Assembly (NCBI GenBank): GCA_964556895.1
Contig: CAZKYC010000005.1
Location: 1 to 64,000, forward strand
Direction of reading: 5' to 3'
Source: Hinthialibacter sp964556895
GTDB taxonomy: Bacteria > Hinthialibacterota > Hinthialibacteria > Hinthialibacterales > Hinthialibacteraceae
Length of the DNA stretch: 64,000 nt
The first letter of the stretch is position 1. Every line of letters starts with the position of its first letter. The notes under the pieces are model-generated. The model did not search any database, had not been told where the DNA came from, and saw only the letters and a program-made list of their open reading frames with translations. The position numbers and the translations under genes were made by a program. Of this stretch, positions 16,690-25,865 are shown one piece after another.

Positions 16690-18072
16690 ATGAAGGTTCG
16701 CACAGATTTAACAGCGGCGTCGCTCAAACCGGTTGTCGAAACCATGTTTACCCATTCTGCGGAGAAGATTCGCCGCATTGAAACCATGTGGGACCCAACC
16801 AACGGCGCCCCGGTATTCACCATCAGCGGGCTGTACGCCGCACGAGGGTGGACGGAGTGGACGCAGGGATTCCAGTATGGTTCCGCCATCCTGCAATTTG
16901 ACGCGACGGGAGAAAATGAGTTCTTAGAATCCGGGCGCAAGAACACCGTTGACCGCATGGCGCCCCACATCACTCACCGCGGCGTTCACGATCACGGCTT
17001 TAACAACATTTCAACTTATGGAAACCTGCTTCGCCTGATGAACGAAGGCAAGATCGAAGACAACCAGCGCGAGCGCGAGTTTTATCAGCTCGCGGTCAAA
17101 TGTACGGGCGCGGTTCAAGCCATGCGTTGGTCAACCACCGCGAACGGTTTTGGCTATGTCTATTCGTTCAACGGCCCCCACTCGCTGTTTGTCGACACCA
17201 TCCGCAGCATGCGCGCCCTAGCGGCGTCATACAAACTTGGCCATATGTTAATGGATGAAAACGACAAGGCGGCGTCTCTGCTCGACCGACTCATTTATCA
17301 CGCGCGCAACACCGCCCGCTTTAGTGTGTACTACGGCACGGGCCGCGACTCGTATGACGTACGCGGGCGCACCGTCCACGAAGCGGTGTTTAACCGCAAC
17401 GACGGCAACTTCCGCTGCCCATCGACACAACAAGGCTACTCGCCCTTCTCAACCTGGACGCGCGGCCTGGCCTGGGCCATGTTAGGCTTCACAGAAGAAC
17501 TCGAATTTCTCGACACGCTCGAATCGGAAGCGTTTAACGACCACGACGGCAAGAAAGCGGTGATGGATGAATTTTTAGAAGCCGCCCTAGCGACATGCGA
17601 CTTCTATATCGAAAACACGCCGACCGACGGCGTGCCCTATTGGGACACCGGCGCGCCCGGCTTGGTCAATCTGGGCGATTATTTGAATCAAGAATCTGAC
17701 CCGTATAACGATCACGAACCCGTTGATAGTTCCGCCGCCGCCATCGCCGCCCAAGGGTTGTTACGCCTCGGTGAATATCTCGACCAAAACGGTAAGAGCC
17801 AGGAGGCGGCCAACTACCGCAACGCCGGATTGACCGTGGCCAACTCGGTATTTTCAGAGCCTTATTTATCAACCGACGATAACCACCAGGGGCTGATCTT
17901 GCACTCGATCTACCACCGCCCCAACGGGTGGGATTACGTCCCTTCGGGCAGCAAGATTCCGTACGGCGAGTCATCTATGTGGGGCGACTACCACGCTCGT
18001 GAACTAGGCGTGTATTTGCTGCGCCAGGCCAACAACGAAAAGTATTTAACGTTCTTTGATGGAATTTTCTAA
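16690..18072 (+). CDS. Glycoside hydrolase family 88-type unsaturated glucuronyl hydrolase
   Basis: About 460 residues, an (alpha/alpha)6-barrel protein of the GH88 type, which removes 4,5-unsaturated uronic acid from lyase products by hydrating the double bond. The two acidic residues expected in the active site are seen as D101 in HDHGF and D169 in LFVDTIRSM, and later blocks FSTWTRGLAWAMLGF and DSSAAAIAAQGLLRL are typical. ATG 16690 is used because AAGGGGG lies just upstream; a longer frame from 16624 has no such site. No signal peptide is seen, so it probably acts in the cytoplasm. A uronate isomerase-like enzyme is coded 5 kb away, suggesting uronic acid use. Confidence 0.85.
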   Translation: MKVRTDLTAASLKPVVETMFTHSAEKIRRIETMWDPTNGAPVFTISGLYAARGWTEWTQGFQYGSAILQFDATGENEFLESGRKNTVDRMAPHITHRGVHDHGFNNISTYGNLLRLMNEGKIEDNQREREFYQLAVKCTGAVQAMRWSTTANGFGYVYSFNGPHSLFVDTIRSMRALAASYKLGHMLMDENDKAASLLDRLIYHARNTARFSVYYGTGRDSYDVRGRTVHEAVFNRNDGNFRCPSTQQGYSPFSTWTRGLAWAMLGFTEELEFLDTLESEAFNDHDGKKAVMDEFLEAALATCDFYIENTPTDGVPYWDTGAPGLVNLGDYLNQESDPYNDHEPVDSSAAAIAAQGLLRLGEYLDQNGKSQEAANYRNAGLTVANSVFSEPYLSTDDNHQGLILHSIYHRPNGWDYVPSGSKIPYGESSMWGDYHARELGVYLLRQANNEKYLTFFDGIF

Positions 18073-18099
18073 CTACAGCAGCCTTCAAGAGCGTATTTT

Positions 18100-18226
18100 G
18101 GGTTCTTCCGATATTTGAGTACTACCCTTGCTGGATGACCTGGAATTTGGTCAAAAAACGATATTCGTCCTTTCAATAATAGACAATCCAACTCAGGCAT
18201 GGGTGCAACTCTGTGAGCGCCTGTGG
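18100..18226 (-). repeat. Dispersed intergenic repeat, copy B
   Basis: Reverse-strand copy of the repeat at 33755-33946. It is shorter by the first 65 or so bases, starting inside the GCACAGGCGCTCAC part, and includes only the right arm of the inverted repeat (CAGAGTTGCACCCATG). It lies between the convergent 3' ends of the GH88 gene and the FG-GAP gene. Confidence 0.9.
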
Positions 18227-18260
18227 TGATTACTTTTGATTGAAATGTTTGAGATGGCTA

Positions 18261-21200
18261 TCAATCGTGAATTCGCCAGTCGCCGATGTTCACAGGCGGG
18301 ACAGATAGATACACCGTAATCGCGTCTTGGTTGTCGCTGGCCGCGGCGATATCAAGACGCCCGTCGTGGTTCCAATCGCCAGTTACAACCGCTTTGGGAG
18401 ACAACACTGTCGGCAATTCAACCGGCTGGTCCCAATACCCGCCAGCGATGAAACGTATCGACGATCCGTTCGACTGGCTGATGACCAGATCAGCCGCGTG
18501 GTCTGCGAACACATCGGCGGCGGTGAACTCAGCGGGTTGAAGCGAGGTCAGCTGTAAGGGCTGCTGCAACCCCGATGACAGACTGCTCAAGCGAAGCGTG
18601 AGAGAATTCGCTTCGCGGTCCATTGCGGCGACATCGTTTAAGCCATCGCCGTCTAAATCAGCGATGCGCACGACGCTGGGCGCGCCGCCCATGGTACGGG
18701 TAAACGCTGGGAACAAAAACCGCCCGCTGATTAGTTGAAACAGCGTCATCTCAGATTGGTTAGAGAATATTGAGGCGACTTCAACCGATGCATCGCCGAG
18801 AATGTCACCAGCGTCTACATCCAGCGCGCCAACGCCGACTGATTTCACATCGCCTTCGTCGAAGCCATTGCCTTCGCGCAAAAAGACCGCCATTTGGCCA
18901 ACAAACTCGCTGATCGAAAACAGGTCTGCATCGCCGTCGCCTTCCGCATCCGCAAAAAACACACGCGTTGCCTCTTCATCCAACTCAAATTCATCTTCTA
19001 TTTGCAGTGCGCCGCCAGACAAGGAAATCACCGCCAGACGCGGCGGACGTTGAATAGCAACCACCAGACGCCCCGGCTGGCCGGGATCGGCGGCAACCGA
19101 AACAGGATCGCTTGGCAGGGCAATTTCTGAAACATCAATAAACCCGTCTTCTCCACCCCAGCGCATGACCAATAAGCGGTCGTCGCTGTCAGAAACCGCC
19201 GCCAGTTCATCCTGGCCGTTTCCGTCGATGTCGACTGACGCTAACGCCGTCCAGGCGCGCTTGTCTCCAAAGCGGTCAGTACGGTCGAAACTGCGCATGA
19301 AGCGGGTTGGGTCAAACCCGGCCGGCGTGGGCGTCAATGTCGGCAACGGCGTGGCTGTCACCGTTGGCGTCGATGTTGCAGTCGGCGTAGGCGTCTCAGT
19401 TGGTTGTGGAGTCGGCGTCATGGTCGGCGTAGGCGTCGAAGTCTGAGTCGGCTGAGGGGTTTGTGTTGGACTAGGGGTTGGGGTAATCGTTGGCGCTGGA
19501 GTTGAAGTCTGAGTCGGCTGAGGCGTCGGCGTCATGGTCGGCGTAGGCGTCGAAGTCTGAGTCGGCTGAGGGGTTNNNNNNNNNNNNNNNNNNNNNNNNN
19601 NNNNNNNNNNNNNNNNNNNNNNNNNNNNNNNNNNNNNNNNNNNNNNNNNNNNNNNNNNNNNNNNNNNNNNNNNNNAGGCGTCGGCGTCATGGTCGGCGTA
19701 GGCGTCGAAGTCTGAGTCGGCTGAGGGGTTTGTGTTGGACTAGGGGTTGGGGTAATCGTTGGCGCTGGAGTTGAAGTCTGAGTCGGCTGAGGCGTCGGCG
19801 TCATGGTCGGCGTAGGCGTCGAAGTCTGAGTCGGCTGAGGGGTTGGGGTTATCGTTGGCGCTGGAGTCGAAGTCTGAGTTGGCTGGGGCGTCGGGGTTTG
19901 TGTTGGACTAGGCGTTGGGGTTATCGTTGGCTGGGGCGTTGGGGTAAATGTCGGCCCGCCCGGCGTGGGCGTGACCAGAATAGATTTCTGCAAATACACG
20001 CCAAGCACGGTATTGGCGCCTGTTATCGGAGAACTCAAAAAGACCAGGTCCGGCGCTGTGTCTCCATTGATTCTTGCGACAGACAGTTTGCTTGGAACAA
20101 TCGGCTCGCCTGTGTTGGTTTGCACTTCAAAATCAACCGCCTCTTTGGCGCCAGAAAACAGGTCAATAAATTTCCAAATGCGAAATTTGCCTTTGACCCC
20201 GCTTTGTGTAAATTCAGCGAATGGGACAACAACCTCAGGCGAGCCGTCGAGAGAGAAATCAACCGCCGCCATATCGACGGCAAAGCGTCCTGATGTGTTT
20301 GTGTTCAACAAGCCAAACTGAAAGGCGCCGCTCTGTTGAAAATGATGAATCGACGATTCTAAAATTGAGTCTGAATCTAAAACGACCAAATCAGGAAACC
20401 ACCCCTCTATCAGCGGAACAGCTTCGGTTTTGAGAGGCGATTGGGGAAACGACAACGGCCCGACAAAGCGAAATTTACCATTGCCCGAGCCTTCATAAAT
20501 TTGCACCGGATGTACGCCGGCAGGCAATGACTGCAAGTTCGTTTTTAACGAAACGGTCAAATCTAAATCATTGTCAGAATCTAAATCACGCAACAAAAAA
20601 TGGTTCACTGACAGGTTGTGTTCATCCAGGTTTTCTAGAACCAAAGGCCCGGACTGAAATTGGCCGTTGCCTTGATTGGTCAATAGAAATGTTTTGGGGA
20701 TCTCTCCGGCGATAATCGAGACCATCTGATAAATGAGGTCAACATCGCCGTCATTGTCGACGTCGCCTGACGCCAATTGAGAAAAGTTTGATTCCGAATC
20801 GCTGCCGCCGTTGTAAGAGAACACCGTTTCAAAAGAAAATTGGTTGGTTTCTAGATTGCCGCCGAGAAATGTGACGATCTCGATGCGGTTGCCGGATTGG
20901 TTAGAATGCTTGGTGAGTAACACCAACTCGTCCGCGCCTTGCCCGTCTATCTGGGCGGCGAGCATCTTCACCGGGTCGCGGTCCAGCGGCATCGACAGGC
21001 GCTGATTAAACCCCGACCCGTTGAAATCCTGAAATACAATAATCTGGCTGGATTGCCCTGCGATAGAGACAGCGACTTCCGCCCGGTCGTCCCCAAACAG
21101 ATCGAGTGTAACGACATCGCTCAACGCGCTCACCGGGGGGATGACAACGATTCGCGCCGGCTGTAAAAACACCGGGCCGTTTGGGTCAGGAACCAAAATA

Positions 21201-21277
21201 GGCGCACCAACTTGAGCGCAGACAAAAAGCGCCTGCGCCAACGCCAAACCAATCATACAACAAACAAGCAATCTCAT
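18261..21277 (-). CDS. Secreted FG-GAP/VCBS propeller protein with Thr/Pro repeat linker (interrupted by assembly gap)
   Basis: One gene shown in two pieces because a 100-N gap (19576-19675) breaks the frame. A signal peptide (MRLLVCCMIGLALAQALFVCA) leads into an FG-GAP/VCBS beta-propeller (GDVDNDGDVDLIYQM, DLDSDNDLDLTVSL, DFSLDGSPEVVVPF). Then comes a long linker of alternating Thr and Pro with Gln, Ser, Ala and Met, built from a 38-residue repeat, and a second FG-GAP region (DIDGNGQDELAAVSD, ADLDGDGLNDVAAMD, GDWNHDGRLDIAAAS). The Asp-rich loops bind calcium in known integrin-type propellers. It is probably a cell-surface or released protein; no sorting tail or membrane anchor is visible. 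True length is uncertain because of the gap. Confidence 0.8.
19339..19965. repeat. Thr/Pro-coding tandem repeat, 114-base higher-order unit
   Basis: The motif GTCTGAGTCG recurs at 19441, 19507, 19555, 19710, 19776 and 19824, giving alternating 66- and 48-base steps, that is a 114-base unit of 38 codons. The array is interrupted by the N gap, so copy number is unknown. Confidence 0.9.
19576..19675. other. Assembly gap (100 N)
   Basis: Exactly 100 N inside a tandem repeat. This is a conventional placeholder, so the real length is not known and the frame across it is arbitrary. Confidence 0.98.
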
Positions 21278-21452
21278 ACGGTCAGTTCAAATCAAGTCGA
21301 ATAGGGATAGAGTATCGCGCCCTTTATAATTCTTCACCAAAGAATCGTGAAAATTTGGTTAGACGAAACTCGACGAGTAATCCAAAAATGGCTGAAATAA
21401 TGATACAATGCACTATCTGCATTTCACACTGGTATGTTGAGGGGTATAAAAA

Positions 21453-22181
21453 ATGAGAAGCGCCATTGCAACCATCGCGTTGGTTTTTTGTGCGTCGGCC
21501 TATGCCCAGATGAGTCCGGCCAACGCTGACGTCCCGATGATCAGCACACTGTTAGAAACACGCGACGGCGCAAAAATTCATGTTCGCTTTAAGGCGTTGT
21601 ATTGGGGCGAGGCGGGCGCCAATGACGCGGTGCAAAGCGCCACTGACATGCAGCGCTTTCTATCGCCGCGCATGGCGGCCCTGCAAACCAACGTCCAATT
21701 GAAACTCGGCAACTATTTTGTTGATCCTGGCGCTTACTCTATCGGGTTTGATATTCAAGAAAACAGCGAGTGGCATTTCATCGTGAGCGATGCGGTGGGC
21801 GAGTTGGTCCGCATCCCTGTGCCTTACCAAAGCCAGCCCAATTATATCCCTTATCTATCGTTCGTCTTAACGCCCGGCGTCACCGCCCGCGACTTTGTTC
21901 TCAATGGGTTGTATGGAAAAGCCGCTACCTCCATGCGGTGGGCCATATCGGGCGTTCCATCCGAGATAGACCCTGCGGCCTTGCCCAACAGCCCTTCTCA
22001 AGTCGACCCGCTGGGGCTTGAATCGATAGGCCAAAACCAGGCAATTCAACCCGCAACCAGCAGCCAAATGAGGCAAGCGACGGCGCCGTTTCGGCGCATC
22101 GCGCCAACCCCGAAACCCAAAGCCGGCAGCGGCGCGTTTCGCCGCTATATTGATGTCTTACAGGGAGGCGACACGCCATGA
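21453..22181 (+). CDS. Secreted protein, DUF2911-like
   Basis: A 242-residue protein with a signal peptide (MRSAIATIALVFCASAYA, cut near AQM). The middle, residues 85-130 (VQLKLGNYFVDPGAYSIGFDIQENSEWHF), resembles the core of DUF2911 proteins, where a small beta domain ends with a Trp-containing strand (TSMRWAI). The family has no assigned function. The C-terminal 60 residues are rich in Gln, Pro and Ser. Its stop codon overlaps the next start (ATGA at 22178-22181), so the two genes are translationally coupled. It is divergent from the FG-GAP gene. Confidence 0.5.
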   Translation: MRSAIATIALVFCASAYAQMSPANADVPMISTLLETRDGAKIHVRFKALYWGEAGANDAVQSATDMQRFLSPRMAALQTNVQLKLGNYFVDPGAYSIGFDIQENSEWHFIVSDAVGELVRIPVPYQSQPNYIPYLSFVLTPGVTARDFVLNGLYGKAATSMRWAISGVPSEIDPAALPNSPSQVDPLGLESIGQNQAIQPATSSQMRQATAPFRRIAPTPKPKAGSGAFRRYIDVLQGGDTP

Positions 22182-23461
22182 GCAAACGACAAAAACAGAG
22201 TGACCGCGGCGGCGGTTCTCATGCGTTGCGCCATGTCTTGTCTGACAAAGAAAACGAAATCATCAAAAAAGAGCTCGACGACCCTCAAGCGGCGGCGAGA
22301 AACCTGCCTGCGCTGCAAGACCATCTAAGAAAACACCCGTCCTTACGGCGCATTCTCTATCACCCGTTTCAGATGTTGGCGATAGCCCAATCGCTTGAAA
22401 GCGAACTGCAAAGCCGCGCGACGCTGTCGGGCCGCCAGATTGAACACGAAGAGTATTACAACCATCTCATTCAACAAATTGCGCCGAATATCAACCCGCA
22501 AATCGTGCTTGATTTTTTATTGGCGGTCGCCAAACATACCAAGATCAAACGCATCAAGCGCGTCTTATTATGGGCCGCCGCCAATGTGGCGATTTCGATC
22601 ACATCAGGCCAAAACCCCACCGAATCGCCCGTCATCCGCAGCATCGTGTTGGCTTCTCTCGGCAACTCGTTAGAAATCGCGCAAAAGGCCTCTGATTTTG
22701 TCGAGGGCAAAGGGCCTCACAACTTCAGTTACACCAATATGATTGACGGTGCTTTTGGCGAGGATGAATGGCATCAACTGTTCGACGACGTAAACACCAT
22801 TCGTGAAGACTTCTTTTTGTCGGTTTCGATTCGCGCTTTAGAGGTATTCGAGCATGTCAAAAAACCGTTTGGCTTGCGGTTTTACCGCCTGCTTCACTAT
22901 CCCGCATCGATGCAAGGCACAGAGAAAAAATTGATTGTTGTTCCGGGTGAAGTTGAAACGCCCAACGAAGAGAATGAAGACGAAATGATACAGAAATTGT
23001 TCGACGCCCTAAGAAGCGATATTACCAATCACAACCTGACCCGCATCGACCGTGAAATCGCCGCATCAATCAAAACGGCGGCGTTTGGCGAGATTGACTT
23101 TGAGAAAGAACCGGCCCTGTTGAACGCCGCTGTGTTTTCGTCGTATCTCCCCTCCGAGTGGAACCCGTTTGTGTTGCGCCTCTATCGGCAAAGCGGCGAA
23201 CAAGCCGAACAAATCAACCCCAGCGATGAGACCAACCTGATCATCGACCTCAAGGCTAGCCCCCAAAACGCCACACTATGGCGGCGGTATGGCGACCTTC
23301 TCTATGACAAAGAAGAATGGGGCGGGGCCTTTAATGTCTACCGACATGTAAAACTGCTTCAAGATGAATATGACGAAGCGCTGAACGAACGACTGCACAT
23401 CATTGAAAAAAAACTGTTGGATGACGCAAAACAAGAGTCTCCTGTCAATTCAAACCAATAA
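22178..23461 (+). CDS. Conserved-looking protein of unknown function with TPR-like C-terminus
   Basis: A 427-residue, mostly helical, soluble protein; I do not recognise the family. It opens with a polar Lys/Gln/Arg-rich tail and a helix DKENEIIKKELDDPQAA, has a central helical region (IVLDFLLAVAKHTKIKRIKRVLLWAAANVAI), and near residues 355-400 a TPR-like hairpin (ATLWRRYGDLLYDKEEWGGAFNVYRHV). No membrane helix or signal peptide. It overlaps the DUF2911-like gene by four bases, so the two proteins probably work together. Confidence 0.6.
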   Translation: MSKRQKQSDRGGGSHALRHVLSDKENEIIKKELDDPQAAARNLPALQDHLRKHPSLRRILYHPFQMLAIAQSLESELQSRATLSGRQIEHEEYYNHLIQQIAPNINPQIVLDFLLAVAKHTKIKRIKRVLLWAAANVAISITSGQNPTESPVIRSIVLASLGNSLEIAQKASDFVEGKGPHNFSYTNMIDGAFGEDEWHQLFDDVNTIREDFFLSVSIRALEVFEHVKKPFGLRFYRLLHYPASMQGTEKKLIVVPGEVETPNEENEDEMIQKLFDALRSDITNHNLTRIDREIAASIKTAAFGEIDFEKEPALLNAAVFSSYLPSEWNPFVLRLYRQSGEQAEQINPSDETNLIIDLKASPQNATLWRRYGDLLYDKEEWGGAFNVYRHVKLLQDEYDEALNERLHIIEKKLLDDAKQESPVNSNQ

Positions 23462-23529
23462 ACCTTGTTGAATACAAATAAAAACGGGGGCGTGTCGCCC
23501 CCGGTTTTGATTCCGCTACACTCAATTCA

Positions 23530-24786
23530 TTACCCGTCCATGACCGGGGCGAAATCTTCAAAATTCTGGGCGAACAAACGCGACACGTCGCGTTGAATCT
23601 CTGACTCAAAGACCTTCCAGCCTGAGTCAACGATATCCTGGTATTTATCAACCAAGACGCGGGCGATGATGCTGCGCGAATGAGGCCACTTGTAGAGCAG
23701 CTGGTCTAACACGCGCGCGTCAGAATGTTGTGGGATCATACTCCACCCTAACAATTCAAGGCGCTCGCGGGTGATTTCTTCAATAATGCTGGGGTTGTTC
23801 ATAAACCACCAGCAGCCAAACGGCATCAGGTTAGGGAACTTACGCGCCAAAATACAAAATTCATGTTGGTTTTCGCGGCTTAATAAGGTCGAGAAGAATT
23901 TGTTATCCGGGTTTCGCTCTAACAAATTTTCTAAACAAGCCAAGTCGGTGCGCCCCACGCCGTCGCCCGCTAACTTCAGTTGAGGGTTCACCGCGCGTTT
24001 AACGCCAATCATCAGCGCGAACGGGATGCCTGCCTCACGGGCAAACGGCAAGATGCAATTATCAATGATCTTGGTCGTCACCGAATCGTCGGGATACACA
24101 AACGCAGGCCCCAACGAAACCGCCAGGTAGCGCGGCTTCATCTTGTTTGACCAGTCTTCAAGAAATTTTCTCACGCTGGCATAGGTTTTGTCATTCAGAT
24201 TTGAATCGACTTCATAGCCCTGCTCGCGCAAGGTGTCCGCCGCCTGGTTCCACGCCACTAATAGCGGGTCGATTCGCAACGCCGCCTGTAGGCGCGGGTG
24301 GTTATTGCCAATGGCGCCCCAAAACGGCGCTTCGGTTTTATCAAACGGATCGTTGGTCATCACCGCTGACATGACATTCGCCTTGGTGAAGACCAATTCG
24401 ATATATTCATTGACATCGGCTTGTTTGAAATACTCTCTGGCGGCCGTTAAATCTCGCGCGCTGGGGTCTAAACCGAGGTTGCGCATGACCGTCACCACCC
24501 CGCGGCAGGCCTCGGAAATGGGAGCGCGCTTAATAAACAGTTCGTCCCAAATCAGGTCGGCTTTTTGGGTTTTGTTCATCTTCCAAAAGTCGTCGTAATT
24601 AACATCAGCCACCCGCATCACTTCGGCGATTAGGTAATGGTAGGTGAGAAGTTCATCGATTCCCCACAACAACAGACCGCCGAACGAGGGCGGATACAGG
24701 TGGGTGTGCATGTCGATAATGGGCGTCTCTTGAACGATTCGCTGGACGGCGAATTCTAAACGTGAAAATGGAACCGGCATAATCAA
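23530..24786 (-). CDS. Uronate isomerase-like metal-dependent hydrolase-fold enzyme
   Basis: A 418-residue TIM-barrel protein. The metal-binding start IIDMHTHLYPPSFGGLL (H27, H29) and the block GIDELLTYHYLIAEVMR correspond to the UxaC (glucuronate/galacturonate isomerase) family, in which the fold of amidohydrolases is used to isomerise D-glucuronate to D-fructuronate. It is about 50 residues shorter than typical UxaC and has a divergent C-terminal half (FGCWWFMNNPSIIEEITRERLELLG is UxaC-like). A GH88-type hydrolase at 16.7 kb would release unsaturated uronates, but no kinase or dehydrogenase of the pathway is in the window. Substrate is therefore inference. Confidence 0.7.
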   Translation of the reverse strand: MIMPVPFSRLEFAVQRIVQETPIIDMHTHLYPPSFGGLLLWGIDELLTYHYLIAEVMRVADVNYDDFWKMNKTQKADLIWDELFIKRAPISEACRGVVTVMRNLGLDPSARDLTAAREYFKQADVNEYIELVFTKANVMSAVMTNDPFDKTEAPFWGAIGNNHPRLQAALRIDPLLVAWNQAADTLREQGYEVDSNLNDKTYASVRKFLEDWSNKMKPRYLAVSLGPAFVYPDDSVTTKIIDNCILPFAREAGIPFALMIGVKRAVNPQLKLAGDGVGRTDLACLENLLERNPDNKFFSTLLSRENQHEFCILARKFPNLMPFGCWWFMNNPSIIEEITRERLELLGWSMIPQHSDARVLDQLLYKWPHSRSIIARVLVDKYQDIVDSGWKVFESEIQRDVSRLFAQNFEDFAPVMDG

Positions 24787-24838
24787 TATCCCCTAAATAG
24801 AGCGTTTGTCAAAAAAATGTGCGTAAAGCGCGCCCGAA

Positions 24839-24852
24839 TCCGCCGCGGCGGA
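24839..24852. repeat. GC-rich perfect palindrome upstream of the uronate isomerase-like gene
   Basis: TCCGCCGCGGCGGA reads the same on both strands. The intergenic stretch around it also has ATGTGCG and CGCACAT facing each other about 60 bases apart. Its core CGCCGCGGCG recurs in the hairpin at 42845-42860. Confidence 0.6.
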
Positions 24853-25005
24853 CAGCGATAGATACCGTTACGTAAACTCAATCCGCACATAATTCTGGTA
24901 ACCACTATAAAAGTCTAGACCTTGAGAAAATCAGTATAAAAGAATTCTTCCAGAAAATTGAGAGGGGCTGGAAATGATTAAATAGAAAAGACGATAACGA
25001 TATGA

Positions 25006-25416
25006 TTACTGAGACCAATCCTTTACCTTCAGCCTGTCAACACGAAGAAAAGCGTGGTCGTTTGTGACTAATGTCGCGTTAATTGATAGCGCATGGGACG
25101 CAATCATTGTATCCAAGTTGCCCATCGGCTCGCCAGACCGGGCCAAACTTGCCCGCAATGTAGCGTATTGAATTGCAGCGCTTTCATCCCATGACAATAT
25201 GACAGGCCGCAATAGGAATTCTCGAACGAGCGCCTTGAGAGTTACCGCTTCGGGTTTCAGTTCGACGCCATAGAGTAGTTCTGCTTGAGTAATCACAGAA
25301 ATACACAGAGTATCTAGGGAAATTCGGTTTAGCCGTTTTCGGAGGTTGGAGTTGCCGCCGCGGATAATAAAACTCGCGATGTTTGTATCTAACATGTACA
25401 ACGTTGGACTGGCCAT
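25006..25416 (-). CDS. vapC: PIN-domain ribonuclease toxin, VapC type
   Basis: A 136-residue PIN-domain protein. The acidic active-site set is present: D10 in MLDTN, E46 in TQAELLYG, D102 in GNLDTMIASHAL and D120 in VTNDHAF. VapC toxins are Mg-dependent RNases, often cutting tRNA or rRNA, held inactive by VapB. Start at 25416 is two bases after the antitoxin stop, typical for the pair. It is the second gene of a two-gene unit. Confidence 0.92.
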   Translation of the reverse strand: MASPTLYMLDTNIASFIIRGGNSNLRKRLNRISLDTLCISVITQAELLYGVELKPEAVTLKALVREFLLRPVILSWDESAAIQYATLRASLARSGEPMGNLDTMIASHALSINATLVTNDHAFLRVDRLKVKDWSQ

Positions 25417-25418
25417 GG

Positions 25419-25658
25419 CTACAGATCGCGCTCTTGTGGCGGGCCATCTTGTCGATCAACGAGAAAACCGTTCGCCTCACTGGTTGTATCAGCCAAAGCG
25501 AAAAAACTGTCCCAGTTGTCAGGTTTTTCTGTAAGAATCACTTCGCCAGTCTTTTCGTTTTTTCGAATATACACTTCTTTCGAATTAAAACGGTAGTCCA
25601 CAGGAAGCCGCACTGCTTGCGACCGCCCATTCATAAACACTTTTCCTGTATTACCCAT
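25419..25658 (-). CDS. vapB: VapB-type antitoxin
   Basis: A 79-residue AbrB/MazE-fold antitoxin. The N-terminus KVFMNGRSQAVRLPVDYRF is the typical VapB DNA-binding swapped hairpin; the C-terminus (WDSFFALADTTSEANGFLVDRQD) would wrap VapC. ATG 25658 is chosen over a longer frame to 25706 because GAGGAGG lies six bases upstream and the AbrB fold starts there. It precedes vapC in an operon, and a promoter and palindromic operator are visible upstream. Confidence 0.92.
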   Translation of the reverse strand: MGNTGKVFMNGRSQAVRLPVDYRFNSKEVYIRKNEKTGEVILTEKPDNWDSFFALADTTSEANGFLVDRQDGPPQERDL

Positions 25659-25671
25659 GTCGGCCTCCTCT

Positions 25672-25683
25672 TGGTATATACCA
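25672..25683. promoter_or_regulatory. Palindromic operator of vapBC
   Basis: TGGTATATACCA is a perfect 12-base palindrome between the -10 box and the vapB ribosome-binding site. VapB/VapBC complexes bind such palindromes to shut off their own promoter. Confidence 0.65.
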
Positions 25684-25685
25684 CA

Positions 25686-25713
25686 AGTATATATCAGAAA
25701 AGTCAATCGTCAA
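25686..25713 (-). promoter_or_regulatory. vapBC promoter
   Basis: On the minus strand TTGACG (25713-25708) and TATACT (25691-25686) are 16 bases apart. The predicted transcript start falls inside the palindrome at 25672-25683. Confidence 0.6.
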
Positions 25714-25865
25714 TCCATGGTCCAAAACCGCTTCGGGCGCAGTGGTTCAGACCGTTCAGAGGAGAAATCTTAAGCGCAGGCGTCGTAACCAATGGGCGCA
25801 CTTCACCCGTTCCGCCTTCAAACTAAAAAGCCGGGCCAGTCGTGTTCCCCGCAAACTAAGGCGAA

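Noticed and set aside
19339..19965. Regular repeats that could be mistaken for a CRISPR array
   Set aside because: Repeats are contiguous, in frame, and encode Thr/Pro linker; there are no unique spacers and no cas genes.
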